From NCBI GenBank assembly GCA_002746605.1, contig PDPT01000047.1, forward strand, positions 19,573 to 83,572: a DNA stretch of 64,000 nt. The letters run 5' to 3'. The position numbers and the translations under genes are program-made. Positions within the stretch are counted from its first letter, which is position 1. Each line of letters opens with the position of its first letter. Below the pieces are notes generated by a model that had not been told where the DNA came from, made no database searches, and saw only the letters and a program-made list of their open reading frames with translations. This document shows, in pieces, positions 57,890-64,000 of this stretch. This DNA is from Ignavibacteriota bacterium (lineage in GTDB: Bacteria > Bacteroidota > Ignavibacteria > Ignavibacteriales > Melioribacteraceae).

Positions 57890-59611
57890 TTATAAATTTG
57901 CATCTATTTCATTTTTAAGTTTAAACAATTCATATTTTAAGCTTTTAATTTCTTTAAAAAGAAATGTTAATCTTTTTTCTTCTGTTTCCGTGTACTCGTA
58001 AAACGGAACAAAACTTCTGTTAATGTCTTTGTAAATTAAACTTAGTTTGTTGTTTAATTTTTCCGTAAGCTCTTCTTCAAATTTAACTTTACCAGAATCC
58101 AGACCTTCTTTAAATTGTTTAACAATTTTTGATTTTCTAAAAAATAAAACTCCGCCGGCAATTAACAATCCGGCTCCCGTTAAAATCCCCCCGGTAATAT
58201 CCAAGAAAGCAATTTGAGTTGTTGATAAAATTACTGCACCTATGATTGCAAGAAGTCCTCCGCCCATTGCAGTTGGTGCCAAGTTAGATGGATTTGAATT
58301 AAGAAAAGTAGTAAAAGAATCGTTTGCCAGTAGATTAGAAATTTTAGATTTAACATCTTGTATAACCTGCAAACGCTCCTCACCGATTTTAATATACAAC
58401 TCTTCTTTATTTATTCTTTGCTGTTCTCTTATATCCAGTTCATCTAATAAATTTTGAAGTAATTGACGAATTCCATTAAGAAAATGTTTTGCTCCGTCAT
58501 CTGCAATTTCTTCAAAGGAGCTTTGTAATTTTTTTTCGAAACGTTGTTGTAATTCGTTTATCCAATGTTTTATTGAACTATCTTTATTAAAAATTGCACC
58601 GAAAGTTCTCTTAAATAAAGAAACAACCGAAAGTTCTTCTTCAAATTCATTTTTTACTTCGTTGGAAATTTTTTCATAATTAGAAACAAGTCTATTTACC
58701 AAAGATTTAATTTCGTAAGTGGAATGTTTTTCTCCCGATTCTAATCTTTGTTTAATTTTTTCTGCAAATGTTAAATCTTTTTTCAATCTGGATTGAAGAG
58801 TTTCTATACTTTCATTTGATTTTTCTACAATTTGCGAAGTTGTTCCAAGTATGGAATTTAACTTAAGTTTTAAGTGCTTTCCTCCGGTAATAGTACTATT
58901 AATAAACTCTCTAACTTCATCGAAACCGCTATTTTCTTTCCCTTCCAATTCTAAAATTGCAGAAGTTGCAAACACTATCGGTGAAGAAATTCCTCTTTGA
59001 ACTGCATATTCTTTTACCTTTTGTGTGTTTGTTGCAAGTTCTTCGGAACGTGCAAGATCAGCTTGCTGCAAAATAAAAATTACTTTCTTTTTCCAATCAT
59101 CGCTTACATAATCCAATAAATCCCATGCTGATTGCGTATGAGGATTTTTTGCCGGAAAAACAAAAAGAACCAAATCACTATTCGGAATAAATTTTTCAGT
59201 TATTTCTTGATGATGCTTTATTATTGTATTGGTGCCGGGCGTATCAACAATTGCTATTGATTTTAATATTTTTGCAGGCAAGCCTATTCTTTTGTAATAT
59301 TCGTTTATGGACGATTCATTTTTTATATCGGAATATTCAAGTTTTTGTACTGTATCCGTACATGGAGCAGCATTTACTTTACAAACTTCATCTCTTAGGA
59401 GAGCATTAATAAAACTACTTTTTCCAGCTTTTACTTCGCCTACAATTACAAACAAAAAAGGTTCATTTATATTAGAACGCAAATTACTAATTACCTTTTC
59501 AAATTCCTCGTTCTTTGCATTTATTGTAAATTGATGAAGTTCTTTAAGAAAATCAACTAATTTGTATTTGTAAATTGAAAAGTTTTCACTAATTAATTCT
59601 GATGTACTCAT
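57890..59611 (-). CDS. Dynamin-like GTPase with membrane hairpin
   Basis: 573 residues. The G1 motif is IVGEVKAGKSSFINALL, followed by the switch threonine region APCTDTVQ, G3 VDTPGTNT and an IFILQQADLARSEE region for G4. After a long coiled-coil stalk (about 250-440), two adjacent hydrophobic helices (AIIGAVILSTTQIAFL and LTGAGLLIAGGVLFF) form a membrane hairpin. A final coiled coil ends the protein. This is the design of bacterial dynamin-like proteins that remodel membranes or protect against membrane damage. A possible nuclease-like gene follows it. Confidence 0.85.
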   Translation of the reverse strand: MSTSELISENFSIYKYKLVDFLKELHQFTINAKNEEFEKVISNLRSNINEPFLFVIVGEVKAGKSSFINALLRDEVCKVNAAPCTDTVQKLEYSDIKNESSINEYYKRIGLPAKILKSIAIVDTPGTNTIIKHHQEITEKFIPNSDLVLFVFPAKNPHTQSAWDLLDYVSDDWKKKVIFILQQADLARSEELATNTQKVKEYAVQRGISSPIVFATSAILELEGKENSGFDEVREFINSTITGGKHLKLKLNSILGTTSQIVEKSNESIETLQSRLKKDLTFAEKIKQRLESGEKHSTYEIKSLVNRLVSNYEKISNEVKNEFEEELSVVSLFKRTFGAIFNKDSSIKHWINELQQRFEKKLQSSFEEIADDGAKHFLNGIRQLLQNLLDELDIREQQRINKEELYIKIGEERLQVIQDVKSKISNLLANDSFTTFLNSNPSNLAPTAMGGGLLAIIGAVILSTTQIAFLDITGGILTGAGLLIAGGVLFFRKSKIVKQFKEGLDSGKVKFEEELTEKLNNKLSLIYKDINRSFVPFYEYTETEEKRLTFLFKEIKSLKYELFKLKNEIDANL

Positions 59612-59658
59612 ATTTTTATTTTTTAAATTATTTAATCCTAAATATAAGAAATGTGTAG

Positions 59659-60249
59659 TTAGATTTCTTTTCTGCCGGAAAATTTAATTACTACAGAATG
59701 TTTATCATTTTTTCTTTTGATTTTATTTTTTCCGAATGTTAAAAATTCCAAGTCAATAAAAGTTTCAACTAAATCGCTTAAAGTATAAAGCATTTGTAAA
59801 TTATCCGGACCAGAAGAACCTACTGAAAGATTTTCCTTATCATAAACCAAATTGATAATTGTGCCATTCGACTTTAGAGCTCCAAGTACTTTTTTGTAAA
59901 ATTTTTCTCTTTTTTCTTCTTCAACATGAAAGTAAATAAGTGCAATACAATCGTAATAATTCTTAGGATAATTGTAAGTAAAAGCATCTTTTATAAGATA
60001 ATTCATCTTAACATTTTTCTCTTTAGCCAACCTTTCGGCTTTTTCTTTCCCTTTAGAACTAAAATCTATTGCATCAACATTCCAACCCAGCTTGGCGGCA
60101 TAAACTGAATTTCTTCCTTCACCTTCGCCAATAAAAAGAGCTTTTCCTTTATTATTTATTTTATCTATTTCTTCTTTAAAGAACGGATTTGGTTCTTTCC
60201 CAAAGAGATAATTTTTATCAGCAAATTTGTTATTCCATTTTTCTTGCAT
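59659..60249 (-). CDS. SAM-dependent methyltransferase (TehB-like)
   Basis: 196 residues from ATG 60249 (MQEKWNNKFADKNYLFGKEP); an upstream in-frame codon at 60375 would extend into the peroxiredoxin gene. The SAM motif is KALFIGEGEGRNSVYAAKLG, an acidic-loop variant of motif I, followed by GWNVDAIDFS. YHxEEE-like FHVEEEKREKFYKKV matches the TehB/thiopurine-methyltransferase-like group. The start region WDxRF...YxxGxxPN fits class I enzymes of this group. Substrate unknown. Confidence 0.8.
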   Translation of the reverse strand: MQEKWNNKFADKNYLFGKEPNPFFKEEIDKINNKGKALFIGEGEGRNSVYAAKLGWNVDAIDFSSKGKEKAERLAKEKNVKMNYLIKDAFTYNYPKNYYDCIALIYFHVEEEKREKFYKKVLGALKSNGTIINLVYDKENLSVGSSGPDNLQMLYTLSDLVETFIDLEFLTFGKNKIKRKNDKHSVVIKFSGRKEI

Positions 60250-60341
60250 AAGTTTATCTCGATTATTTAAAATAATAATGCCGAAAACCGTTAATTTACG
60301 GATCGGCATTTTAAAGTTACTAAATAAATTACAAAAATTGT

Positions 60342-60878
60342 TTATAAAGTATTTTGACCCGGTTCCCAGTTGCAAGGAGTTAAAGCACCGGTTTGCAAAG
60401 CTTCTAAAGCTCTAATAACTTCATCAACATTTCTACCTACGGCTAAATCATTAGCATTAACCCAGCGGATAGTTCCTTCGGGATCAACAATAAAAGTTAC
60501 TCTGTAAGCTACTTTTTCATTTTCTTCCAAAATTCCCAAATCTTCGGCAAGGGATTTAGAGGTATCAGCAATTAAAGGAAATTTAAGATTTTTTAAATCT
60601 TTATGATCATTTCTCCAAGCAAGGTGCACAAATTCAGAATCAGTTGAAGCACCGTAAAGAATTGTATTTTTGCCTTCAAAAGATTCAAATTTATTATTAA
60701 ACTCAGCTATTTCCGTAGGACAAACAAAAGTAAAATCTTTTGGATACCAAAACATAACCATCCATTTGTTTGCTTTTTTATGTTCTTCAGATGTAACATC
60801 AGCAAATTCTTTACCGGATTCTATACTAACGCAAGCAAGTTTTTTAAAGTCAGGAAATTTTTGACCTATTGATAACAT
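60342..60878 (-). CDS. AhpC/TSA-family peroxiredoxin
   Basis: 178 residues from ATG 60878, which has AGGAGTGAAA ahead of it. The peroxidatic cysteine lies in WYPKDFTFVCPTEIAEF, followed by YGASTDSEFVHLAWRND and the C-terminal GALTPCNWEPG, which gives a second cysteine for the disulfide. It reduces peroxides using a thioredoxin-like partner. The electron donor gene is not adjacent. Confidence 0.92.
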   Translation of the reverse strand: MLSIGQKFPDFKKLACVSIESGKEFADVTSEEHKKANKWMVMFWYPKDFTFVCPTEIAEFNNKFESFEGKNTILYGASTDSEFVHLAWRNDHKDLKNLKFPLIADTSKSLAEDLGILEENEKVAYRVTFIVDPEGTIRWVNANDLAVGRNVDEVIRALEALQTGALTPCNWEPGQNTL

Positions 60879-61023
60879 TTTCACTCCTATGTTTATATTT
60901 ATAAATTGTTTAACTGTAAAGTTAATATTTATTATTATTTCATTCAATAAACTTATATTACATTTCTATTAATTTTAATGTATTTTACTTTTTACGATAA
61001 TAAATTATGATAATAATTAATTG

Positions 61024-61380
61024 ATGAAGGATATGAAAAAAAATTATTTAAAAATTTTGTTTTTCTTTGCTGCCTTTCTGGTTATATCTTGCAATGAAGG
61101 TAATGAAGTTTTAATTGAGCCGAATGCAAAACTTGTATGGAAAGGAGATTTTGATAATGGTGGTTGCGGATTTTTTATCCAAATAGATACGGTTTTGTAT
61201 AAGCCGATTAATGAAGCTATTTTATCTTATAAGTACCAATTAGATAAACCTTTGGATTGCATTGTATATTACATAGATTTAATGTACGAACAAGAATTTA
61301 ACTGTAACTCGGATTCAACTAAAAAATATAAAATGATTAAGTTAACTTATTTAGATCCTCTGGAAGAATTTCGCCGTTAA
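61024..61380 (+). CDS. Small lipoprotein of unknown function
   Basis: About 118 residues from ATG 61024; ATG 61033 (MKKNYLKI) is also possible. Signal peptide with lipobox FLVISC. The mature part contains GGCGFFIQIDTVLYKPINEA and later CxxYY-type patterns, with four cysteines that could form disulfides. Family not recognised. Its last bases overlap the next, convergent, gene. Confidence 0.6.
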   Translation: MKDMKKNYLKILFFFAAFLVISCNEGNEVLIEPNAKLVWKGDFDNGGCGFFIQIDTVLYKPINEAILSYKYQLDKPLDCIVYYIDLMYEQEFNCNSDSTKKYKMIKLTYLDPLEEFRR

Positions 61381-61628
61381 CTTCCGCTCATCTGAATTGA
61401 TGTAATTATCCAAACAATTTGAGCAATTAAAAACCAAGCAACCGCCGAAAGGAACCAAATAACAATACAAGTTTTTTTGTTATTCTTATCGGGTTGCTTT
61501 GCTTTTAGCTTCTTACAAAAAAAAACTAACATAAACACAAAAGCCGCTAAAATTAAAACTTGAATACCTGTTAAAAAAATCCAAGTTACCGTTGAAAATG
61601 TCTGCTGAAGTAAAAAAATTGAGCACAT
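61377..61628 (-). CDS. Two-helix membrane protein of unknown function
   Basis: 83 residues from ATG 61628 (MCSIFLLQQTFS); an ATG at 61688 would add a poorly supported extension. Membrane helices at about 12-37 (WIFLTGIQVLILAAFVFMLV) and 53-78 (IVIWFLSAVAWFLIAQIVWI) flank a Lys-rich loop. No family recognised. The last 4 bases overlap the plus-strand lipoprotein stop. Confidence 0.55.
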   Translation of the reverse strand: MCSIFLLQQTFSTVTWIFLTGIQVLILAAFVFMLVFFCKKLKAKQPDKNNKKTCIVIWFLSAVAWFLIAQIVWIITSIQMSGS

Positions 61629-61734
61629 AAAAATAAAATCAAATTTTAAATTATTAGTAAAGTTACACCTAAAAAGAATTTTTAGCAAATTTTATAAAAA
61701 AATTAAATTATGTTATTTTAAAATTGTATTTTAA

Positions 61735-61840
61735 AAATAAAAATGGGACAAACGCAAAGCATTTGCCCCATTAAATGTTTTCACAACGGAATAATCCTTA
61801 TTGTGATTTGCTTTCGTTCACAAAATAATAAAATAAAATT
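61735..61840 (-). ncRNA. tracrRNA of a type II-C CRISPR-Cas9 locus
   Basis: On the minus strand the anti-repeat GAAAGCAAATCACAA matches the nearby CRISPR repeat over 15 consecutive bases plus a G-U pair. The conserved AAGGATTATTCCGTTGTGAA segment, typical of Bacteroidota type II-C tracrRNAs, comes next. AAAACATTTAA then leads into a terminator hairpin (TGGGGCAAATGC / GCGTTTGTCCCA, with TTTG loop, at 61744-61770) followed by TTTTTATTTTT. A TATATTTG promoter element lies upstream at 61854-61847. All parts of a functional tracrRNA appear present. Confidence 0.9.
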
Positions 61841-61846
61841 TATTTT

Positions 61847-61854
61847 CAAATATA
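61847..61854 (-). promoter_or_regulatory. Probable -7 promoter element of the tracrRNA
   Basis: Perfect TATATTTG on the minus strand, upstream of the anti-repeat. A correctly spaced TTG is not present, only a TTTTC-like sequence near the cas9 start, so the -33 part is weak. Transcription would begin near 61840. Confidence 0.5.
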
Positions 61855-61866
61855 AATAGGTTAATT

Positions 61867-62220
61867 ATGAAAAGAGTATTGGGTTTAGACCTTGGGACCA
61901 ACAGTATTGGTTGGGCTTTAGTAGATGAAGCAGTAAATGAAGACGAAGTGTCAAAAATAATAAAATTAGGCGTTCGTATTAATCCTCTTACTGTTGATGA
62001 AAAAACAAATTTTGAAAAAGGGAAACCACTTTCTACTAATGCGGATAGAACATTGAAGCGTGGTGCCAGACGTAATCTACAACGCTATAAATTGAGACGT
62101 AAAGATTTAATTGAAATTTTAATAAAAAATAATTTTATAACCGAAGAAACTCCTCTTACTGAAATTGGTAAAAATACAACTCAATCCAACCAGGTATTAG
62201 TTCCGTCTAAGCTGTTGTAA
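61867..62220 (+). pseudogene. cas9: cas9 5' fragment (RuvC-I and bridge helix only)
   Basis: 117 codons. MKRVLGLDLGTNSIGWALVD is the RuvC-I segment with the catalytic Asp at residue 8, and TLKRGARRNLQRYKLRRKDL is the Arg-rich bridge helix. The Cas9 homology ends at EIGKNTT (about 62181), and the rest of the frame is spacer and repeat DNA, where TAA at 62218-62220 inside the repeat stops it. Intact type II-C Cas9 proteins have roughly 1000 or more residues, so REC, HNH, RuvC-II/III and PAM-interacting domains are all missing. cas1 and cas2 are absent. It cannot cut DNA; whether the fragment is made is unknown. Confidence 0.92.
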
Positions 62221-62316
62221 ATATTGTCAAATAACAAATTGAAAGCAAATCACAACTTGGATTTCTCAACAGTTTCAAGCGCTATAACTGTTGTAAATAA
62301 TAGAAATAACTTTGAA
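62176..62316 (-). CRISPR. Remnant type II-C CRISPR array
   Basis: From the cas9 junction outward: the last bases of a repeat (ACAAC, 62176-62180), a 30-bp spacer (62181-62210), one full 46-bp repeat (62211-62256), a second 30-bp spacer (62257-62286), and a decayed repeat (62287-62316) beginning ACTGTTGTAAATA. On the minus strand the full repeat begins GTTGTGATTTGCTTTCAATT and ends TATTTACAACAGC, with GTTGT/ACAAC at its ends. That orientation pairs with the tracrRNA anti-repeat, so crRNA would be read from the minus strand. Both spacers being exactly 30 bp is the main support. Confidence 0.85.
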
Positions 62317-62337
62317 GTTATTTCTATTATTTTTTTT
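62295..62337 (+). terminator. Strong hairpin at the far end of the CRISPR remnant
   Basis: AAATAATAGAAATAAC (62295-62310) pairs perfectly over 16 bp with GTTATTTCTATTATTT (62317-62332), loop TTTGAA, then a run of T residues. It overlaps the decayed terminal repeat. On the plus strand it is a good rho-independent terminator for anything read through from cas9. Confidence 0.85.
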
Positions 62338-62390
62338 GTTTTTTAAGAGATTTATGTTTATTTTATTTTCGAAAACTACCTGCTTTGCAG

Positions 62391-62423
62391 TTGGTAATGT
62401 TGAGTTGGATATGTCTATATTTG
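62391..62423 (+). promoter_or_regulatory. Probable Bacteroidota-type promoter of the PAS-domain gene
   Basis: TTG at 62391-62393, 22-base spacer, TATATTTG at 62416-62423. The distance to the ATG at 62602 leaves a leader of about 170 bases with secondary structure. Confidence 0.6.
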
Positions 62424-62469
62424 TAGTATGAATAAATATAAAAAACTTAGTCATGTAATTTATAGTAGA

Positions 62470-62600
62470 GAATAATCAAAGAAAGTTTGATTTTTAATAC
62501 AAACTATTAAAGTCCCTTTCAGGGGCAAACCAAAGCCACTTTCTCAGAAGGTGTGATTTTTACTTTATTAGTCAAGGAAACCTAATAGATAGGGAGATAA
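62470..62600 (+). promoter_or_regulatory. Structured 5' leader, unassigned
   Basis: Three possible hairpins: GTCCC-TTTCA-GGGGC, CACTTTC-TCA-GAAGGTG, and TATTAG with CTAATA enclosing TCAAGGAAAC. GGGGCAAACC followed by AAAGCC recalls parts of the cyclic-di-GMP-I (GEMM) riboswitch, but the P1b hairpin between them and the rest of the core are absent. I therefore leave the class open. It ends at a good AGGGAGA ribosome-binding site. Confidence 0.3.
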
Positions 62601-62601
62601 G

Positions 62602-64000
62602 ATGGGATTATTTAGAAAGAAAAACCAAGATAACCTTCTCACTTTAAAGCAAAAAATTAAAGAAATATTAAACTCTTACCAAAAAGATAGTAAACTCGAA
62701 AAATTAAATATTAGTTTAGGATCTGAGGAAGAGCAAGAAATAGCAGATTTAATTAATTCATTAATAGAGAATTTTAATAAAAAAATTGAAGAGTCTCAAT
62801 CTTTTATTACTGAACTTAAGGGTGATACTAAGTCTAAAGAGAGATCTTCAATAAAAGAATTGGGAAAGAATAATCTAGATGCTTTAAAGGGTGAAATCGC
62901 AGCTCTTCTCAATAATGATAAGTTTATTTCTTTGAATACAAATTCATTTACTAATCAGCAACAAGAAATAGTTGAGTTAATTAATTCTTTAACCAATAGG
63001 TTTAATCAAGAATTAAATAATCAAGATCTTAGAATAAAAATCATTAATGATTCCGTAAATTCGGGATTATGGGCTATAAAATTAGATCCAAATATGAATA
63101 TAAAACAAGCAAATTGGTCTGATGATTTTAGGAAAATGATAGGTTTTAAAGATGAAAATGATTTTCCTAATAAGCTCAGCTCTTGGGCTGATAGACTTCA
63201 TCCTGATGATGCAAAGAGTACTCTCGATGCTTTTAAAGATTGTCTTTCTGATTTTAGTGGGAAAATTGTTTATGATGTAAATTATCGGCTTAAATTAAAA
63301 GATGATTCATATAGATGGTTTAGAGCTGCAGGGCATACTATAAGAGATGAAGTTGGTAAACCTAAGGAATTTCTTGGAGTATTTATAGATATTGACGACA
63401 AGATAAAAGAAAATGAAGAAATGGATCAGACGATTAGTAGATATGAGCTTATTGATTCAGTCTTAACAGAAGGGTCTTGGCATATGAAAGTAGTAGAAGG
63501 AGATCCAATGAATCCTAATAATACACTTTGGTATTCAAATCAGCTAAGAAAACTGCTTGGGTATGAAAACGAAAAAGATTTTCCAAACTTATTTAATTCT
63601 TGGTCAAACAGTATCCATCCTGAAGATGCCCAGATGGTTGTAGAAGCTTTTGGAAAACATCTTATGGATACAACCGGACAAACTCCTTATGATGTAGAAA
63701 ATAGAATGGTAAAAAAGGACGGCTCTACTATTTGGGTAAGAGTAAAGGGTAAAACTATAAGAGGAGATGGAGGCATTCCTATTTTGGTTGCAGGAGCTGT
63801 TGAAGATGTTACTTTTATGAAGAATCAAAAAGCAGAACTTGATAGAGAACTAAATGAAATACTTGGAGATTTTGCAAGATCTACCGGCGAAATCAGTAAA
63901 TCCGTCTCTGATGCTACTGAAGAAACAGTAACAATAGCTAAAGAGCAAGAATATATGACAGATGCTGCTAGTAGAGTTCGAGAAAAAACAGATGAAATTC
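62602..64000 (+). CDS. Double-PAS methyl-accepting-type sensor (3' end outside window)
   Basis: At least 466 codons, open to the window edge. An N-terminal helical region (1-140) holds two related segments, each with (I/V)(A/E)xLINSLxxxFN. PAS domain 1 (about 155-275) has the PAS_3 type ending RLHPDDAKSTLDAF and YRWFRAAGHTIRDE. PAS domain 2 (about 290-410) has SIHPEDAQMVVEAF and TIWVRVKGKTIRGD. A coiled region with ARSTGEISKSVSDATEETVT starts a methyl-accepting signalling domain. No transmembrane segment is visible, so it is probably a soluble receptor that signals to CheA. Start set by AGGGAGATAAG before ATG. Confidence 0.8.
   Translation, partial: MGLFRKKNQDNLLTLKQKIKEILNSYQKDSKLEKLNISLGSEEEQEIADLINSLIENFNKKIEESQSFITELKGDTKSKERSSIKELGKNNLDALKGEIAALLNNDKFISLNTNSFTNQQQEIVELINSLTNRFNQELNNQDLRIKIINDSVNSGLWAIKLDPNMNIKQANWSDDFRKMIGFKDENDFPNKLSSWADRLHPDDAKSTLDAFKDCLSDFSGKIVYDVNYRLKLKDDSYRWFRAAGHTIRDEVGKPKEFLGVFIDIDDKIKENEEMDQTISRYELIDSVLTEGSWHMKVVEGDPMNPNNTLWYSNQLRKLLGYENEKDFPNLFNSWSNSIHPEDAQMVVEAFGKHLMDTTGQTPYDVENRMVKKDGSTIWVRVKGKTIRGDGGIPILVAGAVEDVTFMKNQKAELDRELNEILGDFARSTGEISKSVSDATEETVTIAKEQEYMTDAASRVREKTDEI

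Noticed and set aside
58242..58457. Plus-strand frames inside the dynamin-like gene
   Set aside because: Antisense shadows of a well-supported coding frame, with no signals of their own. The same holds for antisense frames inside gyrA, gyrB, accC and pepF.
60250..60375. N-terminal extension of the methyltransferase
   Set aside because: It would overlap the peroxiredoxin gene and has no family similarity. ATG 60249 begins the conserved region.
61867..62220. A deliberate mini-Cas9 gene
   Set aside because: The last dozen codons are spacer and repeat DNA and the stop is inside the repeat, so the length is an accident of the deletion.
62484..62560. Cyclic-di-GMP-I (GEMM) riboswitch
   Set aside because: GGGGCAAACC and AAAGCC look familiar, but the GAAA-looped P1b stem between them, the ACGCAAAGC context and the second domain are missing. 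Kept only as an unassigned leader.

Overview
The window is an AT-rich bacterial chromosome segment that looks like a member of the Bacteroidota/Chlorobiota group, most likely an Ignavibacteria-type organism. The signs are type IX secretion (T9SS) C-terminal sorting domains, promoters of the form TTG-20 nt-TATATTTG, PorZ-like and patatin-Omp85 outer-membrane proteins, and a Bacteroidota-style type II-C tracrRNA. No database search was run. All family names come from motifs read in the translated sequence.

Layout. 1-2839: a large PAS/GAF sensor histidine kinase, cut by the window edge. 2840-3808: a decayed stretch holding an IS630-like transposase stub and a T9SS sorting-domain stub. 3809-7341: a reduced arginine cluster (an argC-argD fusion remnant, then argR, argG, argH). 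7372-14936: acyl-CoA ligase, peptidase T, pyrimidine-nucleoside phosphorylase, a prohibitin-like protein, a DUF971 protein, and a small redox cluster (Tll0287-like haem lipoprotein, TlpA/ResA thioredoxin, DUF1858, DUF6132). 15139-34622: mostly minus-strand housekeeping genes (pepF, phoH, a LysM protein, a small lipoprotein, radC, guaA, gcvH, accC, accB, efp, a TPR protein, two PHP proteins, dapF, an ABC-F ATPase, a PorZ-like propeller, miaA, pcm). 34665-35615: a DUF2179 membrane protein, tRNA-Gly and tRNA-Cys.

36078-41300 is an accessory island: two lipoproteins, then three truncated Rhs C-terminal cassettes. The first two cassettes are each followed by a plausible immunity gene (one lipoprotein, one membrane protein). 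Every cassette is preceded by a related non-coding border with hairpins that are kept by base-pair changes. The third cassette is broken by fragments of an IS256-type transposase and an AAA/DUF4143 ATPase. 41403-43226 holds a CYTH protein, a lipoprotein remnant and an HXXEE membrane protein.

43409-54659 is the replication-origin type cluster. On the minus strand are a methionine/cystathionine gamma-lyase-like enzyme, gyrA, gyrB, a DUF721 protein, recF and dnaN. On the plus strand are rpmH, rnpA, yidD and yidC. dnaA is not between dnaN and rpmH. Next come a patatin-Omp85 protein, a possible PD-(D/E)XK protein, a dynamin-like GTPase, a methyltransferase and a peroxiredoxin.

61735-62335 is the remains of a type II-C CRISPR-Cas9 locus. 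It has an apparently complete tracrRNA gene with a promoter, a 117-codon cas9 5' end that runs directly into the array, two 30-bp spacers, one full 46-bp repeat and one decayed terminal repeat. The geometry suggests a single deletion, with 5-bp microhomology, that removed most of cas9, cas1, cas2 and the rest of the array. The window ends inside a double-PAS methyl-accepting-type sensor (62602-64000) preceded by a structured leader that I could not assign.
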